From Oreohelix idahoensis (taxonomy: Eukaryota > Mollusca > Gastropoda > Stylommatophora > Oreohelicidae): DNA of 64,000 bases. This document shows, piece by piece, positions 21,095 to 32,013 of the stretch. Position 1 is the first letter of the stretch; the number at the start of each line of letters is the position of its first letter. The notes beneath the pieces are model-generated. The model saw only the letters and a list, made by a program, of their open reading frames with translations. It searched no databases and had not been told where the DNA came from. Location of the stretch: assembly GCA_024509875.1 (NCBI GenBank), contig JAMPIV010008058.1:317501-381500 (forward strand), written 5' to 3'. The position numbers and the translations under genes are program-made.

Positions 21095-23431
21095 TTAATA
21101 GCCATATTGTGAGGTGAGAGTGACATTAGGCCAACTGCCCAACCTTCCGCTCCCCACTCTCCTCGAATGATCACTTAGTTTTGGGTTCAATTCTGGCTGA
21201 TTATCATCAATGCTAATGTTTGCCAGTTCCCGGACTGCGGCTTCAAACTGAGTCTGGGATGACTGGGTTTTGATTATGTTTTCTCTGGGTGCCATATGCA
21301 GAGATGCTAATGTGAATATTTTTGGGGAAGACTGTTTTTGGAAAGGGGTTTTCCTATCCACTGTGTCTACCCTATCCTGTTTATTTATACTTTTACTTTC
21401 CTTCTTATTTTTAGGCCCATATTTTTTTTCACGCTGCTTTCTTAGCAGGGGAGTATTATTTTTCCACCCTGTGGAGTTTACCTTGCAGCACTGGTCGCAG
21501 GCGTCAACAAATTTATCAATGTCTTCAGCTATACCTGGCCAGAAATATGCTACAGATGTCCTTTGACGTGTCGTACCCATCTTCTGGTGTACACCGTCTG
21601 GTAGAACATGTGCTTGTGCCATCACGTTTTCCCTATAACTTCTGGGCAGCACTAGCTGTCCCTCCCTGTTGGATCCTGCTCTAGCTTTCCTGTAGAGCAG
21701 TCCCTCCTTCATATAAAATTGTCCCTTTCTAGGGTGTGTATGGCTGTTTGGCAGTTTGCCAAAGCAAGGTTTTAATGATTTATCCTTTTCCTGGGCCTGT
21801 CTCATCTGCTTTGGATGAATAGTTAGTGGTGGTGTGTCCTCCTTTCTAGGGGTCGACCTGACCTGAAGTGTGGTCATTACAACAGGTTTTACCGGGCTTC
21901 CTAGAAACACATATTTCTTTCCTAACACCAGCGGGTAATTAGGGTCTTCACACACGGCTGCTCTAATCACTCCTTCCACGTACCTTGTCTTAACATTGAT
22001 CTCGGCTACTGGAAGTGTCATGGTGGCTGTTCCCATGAGGGCCCCTTGTATCTCCACTTTCTCTGTGGTATACTGGTCAGGGTGCACCAGGGTTGCACTC
22101 ACGACTGAGTCATATTCCAATCCGGAATCATAAAGGCACCTAACGGTGGCCCCATTACATAACACTTCTTCACAGGTGGGGGGATGTTGAAGATTAATAT
22201 GATTCTCTGTCAGTTTCTTCCTCCCCTTGTCCACTGTGATCATGCATGCCGCGCGATATGGAGGAACTTTCCTACCACAGTCAATAGTATTATGATTTTG
22301 CATCCTACAAATTTGGCACCATTTCCTTTCTGGGTGGAAGGGTTTTATTTCATTATATTGCGGGTTTCTGTCACGTTGTTCGTACCTGGGCCTATCATAG
22401 TTTTGGTTTATTCTTGGGTTATGATCCCTAGTATCAAATTGGTTTTGATTGCCTTTATTATGTTCTAATTGCTTCTTCCTAGCTCCAGCCAACTCTGACT
22501 GGGCTGCTAGATATCTTTCAGCTACCCTTAAAATATCCACCAGTCTCTCTGCACCCTGTTCTGTGAGAAACTTTCTCAAGTCTGGAGCCATGGACTCTCT
22601 AACCTGCTCCATCATAACCATTTCCTTTAAATCTTGGGTTTTCCCCAGAGCAGTCCATTTCTCCAAATAGGTCTCTAGTCGGGCCGAGAACTGGTGGTAG
22701 GTCTCCCCCGTGAGTAATTTAGCCTGTCTAAATTTCTTCCTATAAAATTCACAGTTTTTCTCGTATCTGACCAATAGTGCATGTTTAAGAATGTCATAAT
22801 CGTCTTGGTCATCTTTACTGAGCTTGGAAAATACTTCATAAGAATTTCCCCTAAGTCCCTGGGATACTTTAAGGCTCCACTTATCCTTCTCCAACCCATA
22901 TGTTGTAGCTAAACTTTCAAAACGGCTAAGGAAGGACTCAATATCATCGTCTTTCTCAATAAAAGGATCCAAATGAAACCCCATGGCTGATGAGGAGGCC
23001 CCCTGGCTTGCAGCTGAGTCGGAAGTGGATGGGCTAGTTCCATTTTCAGGAGCATGGCCTTGTAACTCTAACTCTCTTAGTCGTAACTCATGCTCCCGCT
23101 GTAACCTTTTATCTTCTGCTTCCCTTTCAGCAGCCAGTCTTTTGTCTTCCCTTTCCGCCTCCAACCTCTTTTCCTCCAACTGCAGCCTCTTAATCTCAGC
23201 CTCCCGATCAGCCTCTAATTTCTTAAGTTCTCTAGCATCTTCTAACATAATTCGTTTCTCCTCCGCAAATCTATCAGCCTCTAATTTCTTAGCCTCCCTA
23301 GCATCTTCCCTTTCTCTGGCTATATATTTATCAACCTCTGCTGTAACATAATCAATTAAAATCTGTCCCTCCATACCCATTTCCTTCGCAGTCTGCACAG
23401 CAGAAGATCTGTACTTGGCCAATTCTGCCAT
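21095..23431 (-). CDS. Element A Gag-protease polyprotein with integrase zinc domain and an unrecognised tail
   Basis: ATG at 23431, 778 codons, no interruption. Residues 38-125: charged coiled coil. 150-310: SCAN-like capsid region (Gmr1-type Gag is the proposed ancestor of the vertebrate SCAN domain). 372-385: CCHC knuckle with spacing CX2CX4HX4C. 430-510: aspartic protease with YDSG (Asp 435) and LVLGKK. 608-648: integrase H2C2 zinc domain (HX6H, CDQC). After residue 650 the DDE core is absent; a Lys- and Gln-rich tail of about 128 residues follows that has a counterpart in element B but no match I recognise. The frame is intact and the LTRs are young, so Gag may be expressed; integrase and RT would have to come from elsewhere. 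Confidence 0.88.
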   Translation of the reverse strand: MAELAKYRSSAVQTAKEMGMEGQILIDYVTAEVDKYIAREREDAREAKKLEADRFAEEKRIMLEDARELKKLEADREAEIKRLQLEEKRLEAEREDKRLAAEREAEDKRLQREHELRLRELELQGHAPENGTSPSTSDSAASQGASSSAMGFHLDPFIEKDDDIESFLSRFESLATTYGLEKDKWSLKVSQGLRGNSYEVFSKLSKDDQDDYDILKHALLVRYEKNCEFYRKKFRQAKLLTGETYHQFSARLETYLEKWTALGKTQDLKEMVMMEQVRESMAPDLRKFLTEQGAERLVDILRVAERYLAAQSELAGARKKQLEHNKGNQNQFDTRDHNPRINQNYDRPRYEQRDRNPQYNEIKPFHPERKWCQICRMQNHNTIDCGRKVPPYRAACMITVDKGRKKLTENHINLQHPPTCEEVLCNGATVRCLYDSGLEYDSVVSATLVHPDQYTTEKVEIQGALMGTATMTLPVAEINVKTRYVEGVIRAAVCEDPNYPLVLGKKYVFLGSPVKPVVMTTLQVRSTPRKEDTPPLTIHPKQMRQAQEKDKSLKPCFGKLPNSHTHPRKGQFYMKEGLLYRKARAGSNREGQLVLPRSYRENVMAQAHVLPDGVHQKMGTTRQRTSVAYFWPGIAEDIDKFVDACDQCCKVNSTGWKNNTPLLRKQREKKYGPKNKKESKSINKQDRVDTVDRKTPFQKQSSPKIFTLASLHMAPRENIIKTQSSQTQFEAAVRELANISIDDNQPELNPKLSDHSRRVGSGRLGSWPNVTLTSQYGY

Positions 23432-23559
23432 CTTAATATTCTAACCAATGTGATTTAAATAAACCAAAATATCTAATTAATATCTAATTAACAGGACAAC
23501 ACAGAGCAATGTCAATTCACCAAAACCTCCACTTATTTACTTATTATATAACTTTGGAA

Positions 23560-23580
23560 ATCCCGGGCGAGCCAATCCCA
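23560..23580 (-). other. Element A primer binding site candidate
   Basis: Read on the minus strand, TGGGATTGGCTCGCCC starts 5 nt after the 5' LTR. The same 5-nt gap and a related sequence occur in element B (54926-54945). The primer tRNA is not assigned. Confidence 0.6.
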
Positions 23581-25688
23581 CTATATGTGGTGGGTGGATT
23601 TTACTTATCTATATATTTATGTAGCAGATGTGAAGTCAGCTATGCAAGCTCCTGAGGAAGTTTACCTTTTAACTATATGTCAGGAAACCTGTCTTGCTTC
23701 CACCAATGACTACCACCCGCTATGTATGTTATCCCCAATTTATATGTTATAATGTATGGATGTTGTGTAGCTACGTGTCTAGGGTATATGCAATGTATGT
23801 GCAGAAAATAACAACAACCACACTTTAAGGTTAATAAACAATTAAGTAAACAACTCCCTATTGAATTTTGGTCTGAACAATTTTTTACAAATGTATTAAG
23901 TATAATTGAGTTGATTCATAAAAGATTAAACGTCAAGATATATTTACACACAAATTAGTTTAACTATTAGAGTCTATTATTTCCTGAACTAGGAAGTGTT
24001 CTTCGTGTAATACTTTTTGTCCAAAATTAAGCACATATTTGGGAAATCAATATTGTCATCATTTTATTTAATCTGGTTGATATAGTAACTGGTGGAGAAT
24101 ATTTCAGTGAATTCACAAGGCCCCAAAACACAGGGCTTATCTTAAGATATTTGTAGAAAATTCTGCGATGTCCTGGTTATACGTCTTCCTCCTCACAGCA
24201 CTGCTCAGCTTTCAGGATTCAAGATAAGGTAGGGCCCTCAAATCATATGGCCTCGAACAGGTACCAGGGTTGAACAACAACGTGACTGGCTCACTTCAGT
24301 TTCACACCCAGAAACTCTGGAAGTAGAGGATTAATTTCCCCTCAAAATAATATTCTGACCTATCTCCATTTGTAACAGGTTTGCAGATATCAACCAATCA
24401 AAAATCAGAACATAATACATAAATAATTATTTTCCCCCTCGGGTAGTGTGCTCTATTATCATTAAATATCTCAAACATATGTTTTTTTTTTTTTTTCCTA
24501 GTCCTAATACAATATTATAATTTCATAAATACATTCAGGTAATAACATGGATTACATAAAGATGGCCAGTGATTTTCTGGCTATACTTAAACATTATTCA
24601 TTAAAGTCTTTTCCCTTATTAATCTCTCTTTATCCCAACTTTTAAGTAAAACTGCAAGGATTTTATTAAGTTCTTTCCCCACAATGATAATTTCTTTCTT
24701 AGCAACTCGGTGAAACAACACAAAGTTTGATGTTAACTTTACTCTTTATATAAATTTATATGTTCTTTTATCTCCCAAAGTACAAGCAAAGCTGTAGGGC
24801 TTTTACATGAAGCTATAAGATTATCTAACCCCATTTAATGAGTGTACGTAACATGTTGAAATGGCACTTGTACGACTGGGACTCTCCCCTACAAATATTC
24901 ATTCATAATCAATATGGCAAACACATTTTCAAATACAATAATAATTATATAAATGTTGGTCTTACCGAAATATCGAATTTTTTTCACTATGTAAGTTAAT
25001 TACATGCCATAAATGGTCACACAAGATCTCCTGCTGAATAACAGAACAGCGAAGGCATCTGATCACACTTGTCTGTAAACGTTATTAACTTTACATGTGA
25101 AAGTTTAAATTGAAAGTGGCAAGGAACGCTCGTCTTTCTGAGTATTTATTTCACTTTCTTAGTTATGCTCAGCAACCAATCAGGGGACTTCCGTTCCTAC
25201 GCGTCTATTTTCAAAAAAGTTAACCTACAATTTTCAAATCAGGAGACACCCCTTTCTATTGCCTCAATATGGCTAGCTTCAGTAAAGAAATCCCAGGCAC
25301 GTCTATATATGTCTTCATTCTACCATATCGCTAGTATTATCTAAGTCATGTTAATCCAGAATGAAAATATTTACTTAGTCTACCGTTCGTCATCTAATGT
25401 ATAAGGTTTCACACTTCTGGCTATTATTTTTACCATTTTCGTCTTTCCTTTATATTTATTCAAATAACATATCTTTCTTTTTACATTAAGATAATATATT
25501 TAGACTAAAGAATATTATATATTTAACAACTAATTAGTAGCATTTTAATCTTCATTTTTAGTCTTTATTTTTCCTTTCGTTCGTTTTGGCCATTTAGTTT
25601 CAGTTTTAACATTCAAACGAGCTCTATGCATTTCCCCCGTTCTCTCCCTTGTCTTTTCCAAGAAATACACGATTTCTAACTACACTAG

Positions 25689-25937
25689 CAACATTCATTC
25701 AAAGCGGCCAAGTATAGTGATCTGGCCGCGGATCTGAGACACGATGGATTCAGTGCAAGGGTCATGGCGGTTGAAGTGGGCGCAAGAGGGCTTGTGGCTG
25801 CATCAGTGTATGATTTATTGAAACTGTTGGGGCTGAAGGGACAGTCTAGAACAAGGGCACTGAAGAGGCTTAGCGAAACTGCCGAAAAGGCATCAGGCTG
25901 GCTGTGGAACAACCGCAATGGGCAATGGAAATCGTGA
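25689..25937 (+). pseudogene. C-terminal remnant of a non-LTR retrotransposon ORF
   Basis: Open from a stop at 25686 to TGA at 25935. The pattern KYSDLAADLRHDGF, VEVGARGLVAAS, then AEKASGWLW is one I know from the C-termini of RT-containing repeat ORFs in fish and invertebrates, probably a restriction-like-endonuclease LINE clade. The clade call is tentative. Confidence 0.55.
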
Positions 25938-26249
25938 CAATAAACGCTGCAGTACAGAAAACACCAAAATTTTTCTAAGTCCACAGCGCTGAGTTTTTCT
26001 GGTGTACTAGTGAAAGGGCTGCGACTCTGGGGCAACAGGCGATGTATACTATACAGAATTTCAGTGGCTTGCGGCGCGCAGTGGCTAAGGCTCGTTGGCT
26101 GCGCGCTCGTGTCTCAGTGTGTGTCCTTAGTTGTGAAGGGCAACGGAACGAACGGAATAATTTGTCTTTTCTTTGTTACTTTCACAATTGCCCCCACGGC
26201 TGGCGTTGTGGATTAAAAGTTGCTACCGTAAGTGAAATGGGTTAATTTT

Positions 26250-26396
26250 CGATACAAGACAACAGGAAGCTGAGACGCTTGGGAGTCATGACCCAAGTGG
26301 GCCCGCCCCCCTTAGAGTGTAAAGGAGTAATCGGGCCGAAACACTTGTCGGATGGGGGGACTTCTTCTGATGATCAGATTGCTTCCTGTTGTATCG
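26250..26396 (+). other. Inverted repeat closing a ~110-bp structured segment
   Basis: GATACAAGACAACAGGAAGC (26251-26270) pairs with GCTTCCTGTTGTATCG (26381-26396), apart from a 4-nt insertion. The enclosed part has a second hairpin (CTTGGG with CCCAAG) and the strings GGCCGAAACAC and CTGATGA. It lies in the 3' UTR of the LINE fragment and may be its recognition structure; that role is inference. Confidence 0.5.
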
Positions 26397-26596
26397 CTCT
26401 GTAAAGAGTTTCCTATCATCACGCGTGCATGTTGGTTAAAGGCTTGCAAGTCTGTGACGTCACATTGGCATTTTCAACTATCGGCGTTTTACGCGTTAAC
26501 CCTTTTGGAACCGAGAAAACTCTAGTCTTACAACTGGGGGGAATTTTGCGAGACCATATGTGGGCGTGTTGTACATACAGATTGTATTTTACGACA

Positions 26597-26601
26597 ATAC
26601 C
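26597..26601. repeat. Target-site duplication of element A, right copy (ATACC)
   Basis: Matches 18259-18263. Confidence 0.9.
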
Positions 26602-26890
26602 GACACTCACTTATGCGGTCAAAACGTCTAATCTGTAGTATTTTTGAATGTGTCATCAATCCTCAATACAAAAATTACAAAAACACATTCTCGCTTACAT
26701 CCATACATTCTTGGCAGAAATTGAAATAAAAATAATAACACTTTCTTGCGCACTTCTGTAGCAGAAAAAGTCTTTCAGCAGTTTAAAAAAAAAAATTATA
26801 TCTGCATGTACATCACCCATTTAAGCAAACGGAAACATTCACATCTCTAAAGTACAGTGGTATGCGGGTACATTCTCACATACATTACAT
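26602..26890 (-). other. LINE L 3' untranslated region, proximal part
   Basis: AT-rich, no gene seen. Continuous with 17965-18258 once element A is removed. Confidence 0.45.
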
Positions 26891-26905
26891 TATATAATAG
26901 TATTA

Positions 26906-27320
26906 TTATTATTATATTATTATTCCTTTGACCGCCGACCGACTAAGCAGTCTTCGGCCATAACACCTTGCGGCGTTATTAGGGCAACAAGAAATCGTCC
27001 CTTGTTCCGTCACACCTAACGGCGTATATTGGTACAACAGACTTTTAATTGTTGTTTCTGTGATCAATGTGACAAGCAAGCGGTAGATCAATCCGCTGTG
27101 CCCCGAACTTGCCCCCATGTGTACTCTACTCCTGTCGCTATAAAACCATTTCGCCATGCCTCCCAGACGCCCGTCCAGCCAAAATCCATTCGGGACCGAA
27201 GGTCCTCGAAAAAGGGCAGTCTGGCACAGGCACAGTTCCCACTCACTGCCTCTACTGCGCTGGGAGGACCCGGCAACCGGGACCACACACAACCTTGAGA
27301 GGACAAAGATCGCCTTAATC
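26906..27320 (-). mobile_element. SINE-like element S1, near full length
   Basis: Bounded by a 15-bp direct repeat TATATAATAGTATTA (26891-26905 and 27321-27335). Read on the minus strand it ends in an AATAAT-type simple tail at about 26906-26925. Its 3' half contains two copies of a GTTGCCCTAA...ACGCC...GGTGT...ATGGC hairpin motif and matches S3 (32014-32217) in the same orientation relative to the tail. It has no protein-coding capacity. The pol III promoter type was not identified. Confidence 0.65.
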
Positions 27321-27434
27321 TATATAATAGTATTACATGGATATAAAACAAATTATTCCCATTAAAAACGAGCAGAAGAGAAAAAAAAAAAATGTTGACC
27401 TATGGATGAGATGTTGACAGGCAAATGATGTTTT

Positions 27435-27557
27435 TTATGGGGGTAGATAATCAGTGTTTAGGAAGTGTTTGAAAAGTGCTTTGTTAAATGAATATTGTGT
27501 AGGTAGGCTTTTTAGGTGGTGTGGAAGGGTGTTCCATAAGTAGGCTCCAGAGTAGGC
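27435..27557 (-). pseudogene. LINE L ORF, last codons
   Basis: On the minus strand: YSGAYLWNTLPHHLKSLP followed by a Phe/Leu-rich end and a stop at 27435. This LWNxLP pattern is the usual C-terminus of CR1/L2-type ORFs. It connects directly to the codons ending at 29418 when the solo LTR is removed. Confidence 0.7.
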
Positions 27558-29412
27558 TGTGACAACTTGCCCAATCTTCTCTTCATTTTTTTTATTATTT
27601 ACGTGACATCGTTTTTTTCTCATCCTCAATGCATGATCGCAAAGTCCCGGGAATTGTCACTGGCGGAAATTCTCCTAGTATTCAGTATTTTCTCCTCGCT
27701 ATTTTTAGATACGACGTCATTGTTGACCAATGACCTCGGTAGCTAGGAACCTGTTTTAATTTAAGACTGCTTAAGCTGATAAAACCAGTTTATGCCACTT
27801 TAGGAAGACCCCACGTGACTTTTAACGCTATTGATTGGAGCGTTTATTTGACGCTAATGTCACATGATGCACGCTATGGATCACGTGTCCAAGCGGAAAT
27901 GTCCCGCTAAAAGTGCGCCAAACACGGGCAATCTTCACTTGCCCGGAACCCTTGAGACAGCTAGGTCTAACCCAATTATCGGCGAATTCTCGCATTAAAA
28001 GCACTGAAGCCACGTGTCTAATTGCGGGTTAGCGTCCATCTTTGAGTAGGTAAGTGAAATCTCGCTAGAATATAATGTGATGAAATGTGTAGTACATTGC
28101 AAAATCGACGCAAGATTGGTATGTTTACTTTATTCATATTTTTGTTTTACGATCACATCCAGCCACATGTGATCGGGTATATTTTATGATCCCACGGGAT
28201 ATGTACATGTTCATAATAATGTATAACGGGAATATATATATATATAGCTATTAATTTCCATATTATTTGATTATTTTCGACCCGACGTTTAGACTAACGG
28301 AAATTAATATTAACGATAATGTTGACCGACCGTGACATATATTCATTATAAATTATATGACGAGGCGACCAGACATGAAGTGTGTGATAATGTTGTCAGA
28401 CAATTCTAAAAACACGGATGTCCAATTATTTGTTAAATTCATCATAATGACATGACGATTAGGCTAGAGGCACAGAACTAGAATACTGTTGCCGACATTT
28501 CTATGATAAATTTGGTGGGTTTAACTGACATTTATAATAATTCATCGGGTTAAGCTGACGATAAATCAGTCTAAAGAATTATAATACTGCCACTGGGGCA
28601 GAGTAATATAATAAAGGACAGACAGGAGAAACTTGAATTCAAGATTAGACTCTAGACATATGATGTTAGAGACTAAAATCTGAGGTGACAGGCAGAGGGA
28701 CGGCTTAGGGAAAGACTGCTTTCTAAAGCTAGAAAATTAATGAAGCCGTCGTATTTGTCTTCAGTCTATGGTGGAGCCTTGCACGACAGTCCAATCTCAG
28801 CGCAGAATACGGAGTCGAGCACAGAGAAGGCAAATCCGAACCATTCAAGACCTACCGGGGCAACGTCAGGAGACCGGAGAACTAACCACACTTCACTATC
28901 AGCCGGGGGCTGAAAAGCTAAGTCCACGACAAAGGAAACTCACCTAATCAATGCCACAAAGTTTAGTCATCCATGATGAAAAACACTTGAATTGTGAGAC
29001 ACATAATACATACAGCAGACACTAATTCCATCGACAATACTATCATTCACCATCTATTCACTTTATTGCAATAAACCAATTGGGTGTATATACTGTACCC
29101 CACGCTTTGTTCCTTCCATTAGATGTTGAATATTGTCTATGTTTATCTTCCTTTATAAGGGAGGGGGGGCTCGTAAAATATAATATAATTTAAAGAATAA
29201 TAATAATAGATAACTGAGAAGGGGACGACGGTAGCGAGAGACCAAATATCTCCTTACAATCTTTTCCAGACCTGTCGAGTTAGGAGAATTTACCCTCTTC
29301 GTCACCCTTCGGAAGTGGGAAAACCCAGCAGGGATTCCTTGAGCCAAATCTTCCACATCAGATCTATTATTTCCTCTAAATAATTCTCTTATCCTTTAAA
29401 CGCTACGTGACA
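27558..29412 (-). repeat. Solo LTR N inserted in the LINE L ORF
   Basis: 1,855 bp, TG to CA, flanked by TAGGC at 27553-27557 and 29413-29417. On the minus strand it begins TGTCACGTAGCG, very like the LTR start of element D (TGTCACGTAGGG). No internal coding region is present, so it is the product of LTR-LTR recombination. AATAAA-type signals occur on the minus strand. Confidence 0.82.
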
Positions 29413-30480
29413 TAGGCTAGACTCTGTTTGAACAGGTCGATCCTAGGTTTGGGCAGACGTAACTGGTGTAATTGTAGTCCCTCTCTTCTACTGGTTTGAA
29501 ACAATGATCGTAGGTACGGCGGAGCATTGTTTGATGATAGAATTGCGTGAGTCAGCTTGGCTTTGTTGTAGAGAAGACTTTTTTCAGGGACAGTATTGTG
29601 GGCTCTTTTCCTGTCCTTGTGTGTGATATCGTGCGATTATCGGTGATCAGACGTATTGCTCTCTTATGCAGGGAGTGCAGTCTCTTTGAGGTGGAAGCAG
29701 GGCAACCATCCCATAGTGTAGAGCAGTAATCTAGATGTGTCTGTATATGTGAGGTGTAGAACAATAGTCTAGTGTCTGCAGTCTAAGAAGTGTTTTATTT
29801 TGGCTAGCTGGTACGTCTTTTGAGCTAAGTGTTTAGTTAAATTCCGTACATGGGAGTTCCACGTTAAGTGCTGGTCAATCGTGATTCCTAGAACTTTGTG
29901 TTCTGTTACATGTTCAATTTATATTGATTCCGCGTGTACCTGTAGCGATCTTTTGGTGCAGTTTAGGAGTTTCTGTCTGGTGGTAATCAACATAGATTTC
30001 GTTTTTGCTGTGTTTAATGGCATACGATTCATATTACTCCATTTTGTTAGATTGTCTACATCGCATTGAAGAGTCATTTCAAGTGCCACGCAGTCATTGT
30101 CACTAGTGTAGATAGTACAATCATCTGCAAAGAGGTCACAAGTTGAATATTTTAGATGTAGTGGCAGGTCGTTGATGAACATTGCGAAGAGTAGGGGCCC
30201 AAGAATAGAGCCCTGTGGTACTCCTGTAACTACCTTCGAGAAATCTGATGCCGAGTTGTTGTGAAGCACTAACTGTTGTCGATCTCCCAGGAATGATTTG
30301 ATGATGTTTAGTGGATTAGGGCCTATTCTGAGGGTTTCCAACTTTTGAACCAAGATAGTGTGGTCAATCATGTCAAATACTTTTTTGAAGTCAACAAAAA
30401 CAGCACCACCTAATTTTCCATCATTTACGTTCGACAGCCAGTTATCAGCCATTTTGGTGAGAGCTGTGTGACAGGAATGT

Positions 30481-30681
30481 TTGGGTCCTGGAAACAGTCT
30501 GCAGCTGTGCAGTCTGGCTGAGCGAGTGTGGATCGAAATGGGAAGGCAAACCCGGTCCTAAAAAATGCCGTGCAGAAGTCGGATGTGTCGACCGAAAGGT
30601 GCAGATATCACAGCTTAGGCGTAAACAGACACAACGCAACCACCGTCCTTTTCAGGACGAACGAAGAAGAAGAAGAAGAAA
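30481..30681 (+). mobile_element. SINE-like insertion S2 in the LINE L RT
   Basis: About 200 bp of unrelated sequence interrupting the RT reading frame, ending on the plus strand in a GAA-repeat tail (about 30657-30680). A box-A-like string (TGGCTGAGCGAG) occurs near 30522, but no convincing box B at normal spacing. It differs from S1 and S3. No target duplication was resolved. Confidence 0.5.
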
Positions 30682-32013
30682 CCTGACTGGCTCTCAATGA
30701 GCAGTTTGTTTGTTGTTAAGTGTTGAAATGTGGTGTTGTAAATGTGTTTCTATAGTGGTTTTGAAAGAGATGATAGAAGGGATATTGGTCTGTAACTGTT
30801 GGGATCGCTATGTGAGCCAGATTTATAGAGAGGATACACTTTGGCAGATTTAAATGCTGTGGGAAAGTAGTTGTGTGCAATACATTGATTGTACACATAG
30901 GTTAAGGAGTCGCAAATGATGGATGCAGCGTAACGTAGAATCTTATTGCTGATACCATCAAGACCAGATGAATTGTTGTTTTTTAATGCCAAGATATATT
31001 TGAGAACTTCGTGTACTGTTAGAAAAGGAATATCTCTAAGATCTGTTATGGTATGTTAAGTGTTGCAGAAGGCGGTCAGTTTACTAATATCGCAGTCCAT
31101 TGGCTTTAGTGTCGATTTGAGATGGTTAATTTCTGTTTTGAAGTGGTTACTAAAATGAGTAGCCGTGAGGGAGCAGCTTTTTGGTAAAGAGTTTAGTGAC
31201 TTTGTTTTGTGTGTTAGTGTTCTAATGGCTGCCCAGACTTCTTTACTGTTTGCTTTGTCTTGAATCATCTTTCTGAAATGTAGTTTCTTTTCCTGACGAA
31301 TGAGGTATTATACTTTGTTTCTAAGCATCCGATACCTGCTGAAATCTTTGAGCTTATGTGCTTCGTCCAGCTCTCTCATTGTTGATAATATTTCGTTTGT
31401 TATCTATGGGGTCTTTCTGATAACACGAACTTGCTTTATAGGAACATGTTTGTCGAATACATTGTTAAAAGTTTGTGTCCAGTATGTTATGGCTTCTTCT
31501 GGATGGGGAAGTTGGTACACGTATGAGAGAGGGGATATTTGTAGGTCTTGTAGGAATAATTGAAGGTTAAAGTGTTTTAAATTCCTGTAATGGACTGTGA
31601 TATGTTCCGTTTTAGGTGCTTTGAACCCTTTTCTCGTCCAGGTACAGCAAATAGGATAGTGGTCACTTAATGCTGTCTGTGTAACTGTGCATTCTACAAT
31701 GTTTTCTTGGCAGGTCGTATAGATATGATCAATTAGTGTAGATGATGAATCTGTTACTCTCGTGGGTTGATTGACTAACTGTGTGAGGTTGTATGAGATG
31801 GTGATATCATTCCACGTGTTGTTCGATTTGTGAAGGTCAATATTGAAATCTCCCAGTAGAATAATTTCCTTCGAAGAAGCCCAAACGTTGTCCATCATTC
31901 GTGAGAATGTGTCAAACCATACAGCAGAAGAGCTGGGGTTTCGGTACAGGTAACCAATTAAAACGGGGGTCAGGTTGGGGAGTTTTATTTCCAGCCATAT
32001 ACATTCAATACCA

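Larger units (their letters stand above)
25688..26418 (+). mobile_element. 5'-truncated non-LTR element fragment inside the element A 5' LTR
   Basis: Present in this LTR but absent from the sister LTR, so it arrived later. It carries the last 80 or so codons of a LINE-type ORF (25689-25937) and a 3' UTR with a stem-forming segment. Compared with the empty site in the other LTR, a few bases (ACTTT) are missing, so a small target deletion accompanied insertion. No clean target duplication is visible. Confidence 0.7.
18264..26596 (-). mobile_element. LTR retrotransposon A (Gmr1-type Gag-protease, lacks integrase core and RT)
   Basis: A complete minus-strand insertion with LTRs at 18264-20546 and 23586-26596 and a perfect 5-bp duplication. 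The internal region of about 3 kb encodes a single frame of 778 codons. By eye the LTRs differ at under 1% of shared positions, so it is young. After it integrated, its 5' LTR gained a 0.73-kb LINE fragment. Confidence 0.93.
23586..26596 (-). repeat. Element A 5' LTR, carrying a later LINE insertion
   Basis: Same ends as 18264-20546 but 728 bp longer because of the sequence at about 25688-26418. Confidence 0.92.

Noticed and set aside
23560..23580. tRNA gene
   Set aside because: Only the complement of a tRNA 3' end is present, next to an LTR; no cloverleaf. It is a primer binding site.
25685..26035. 116-codon minus-strand frame
   Set aside because: The plus strand over the same bases gives the recognisable LINE C-terminus, so this is its shadow.
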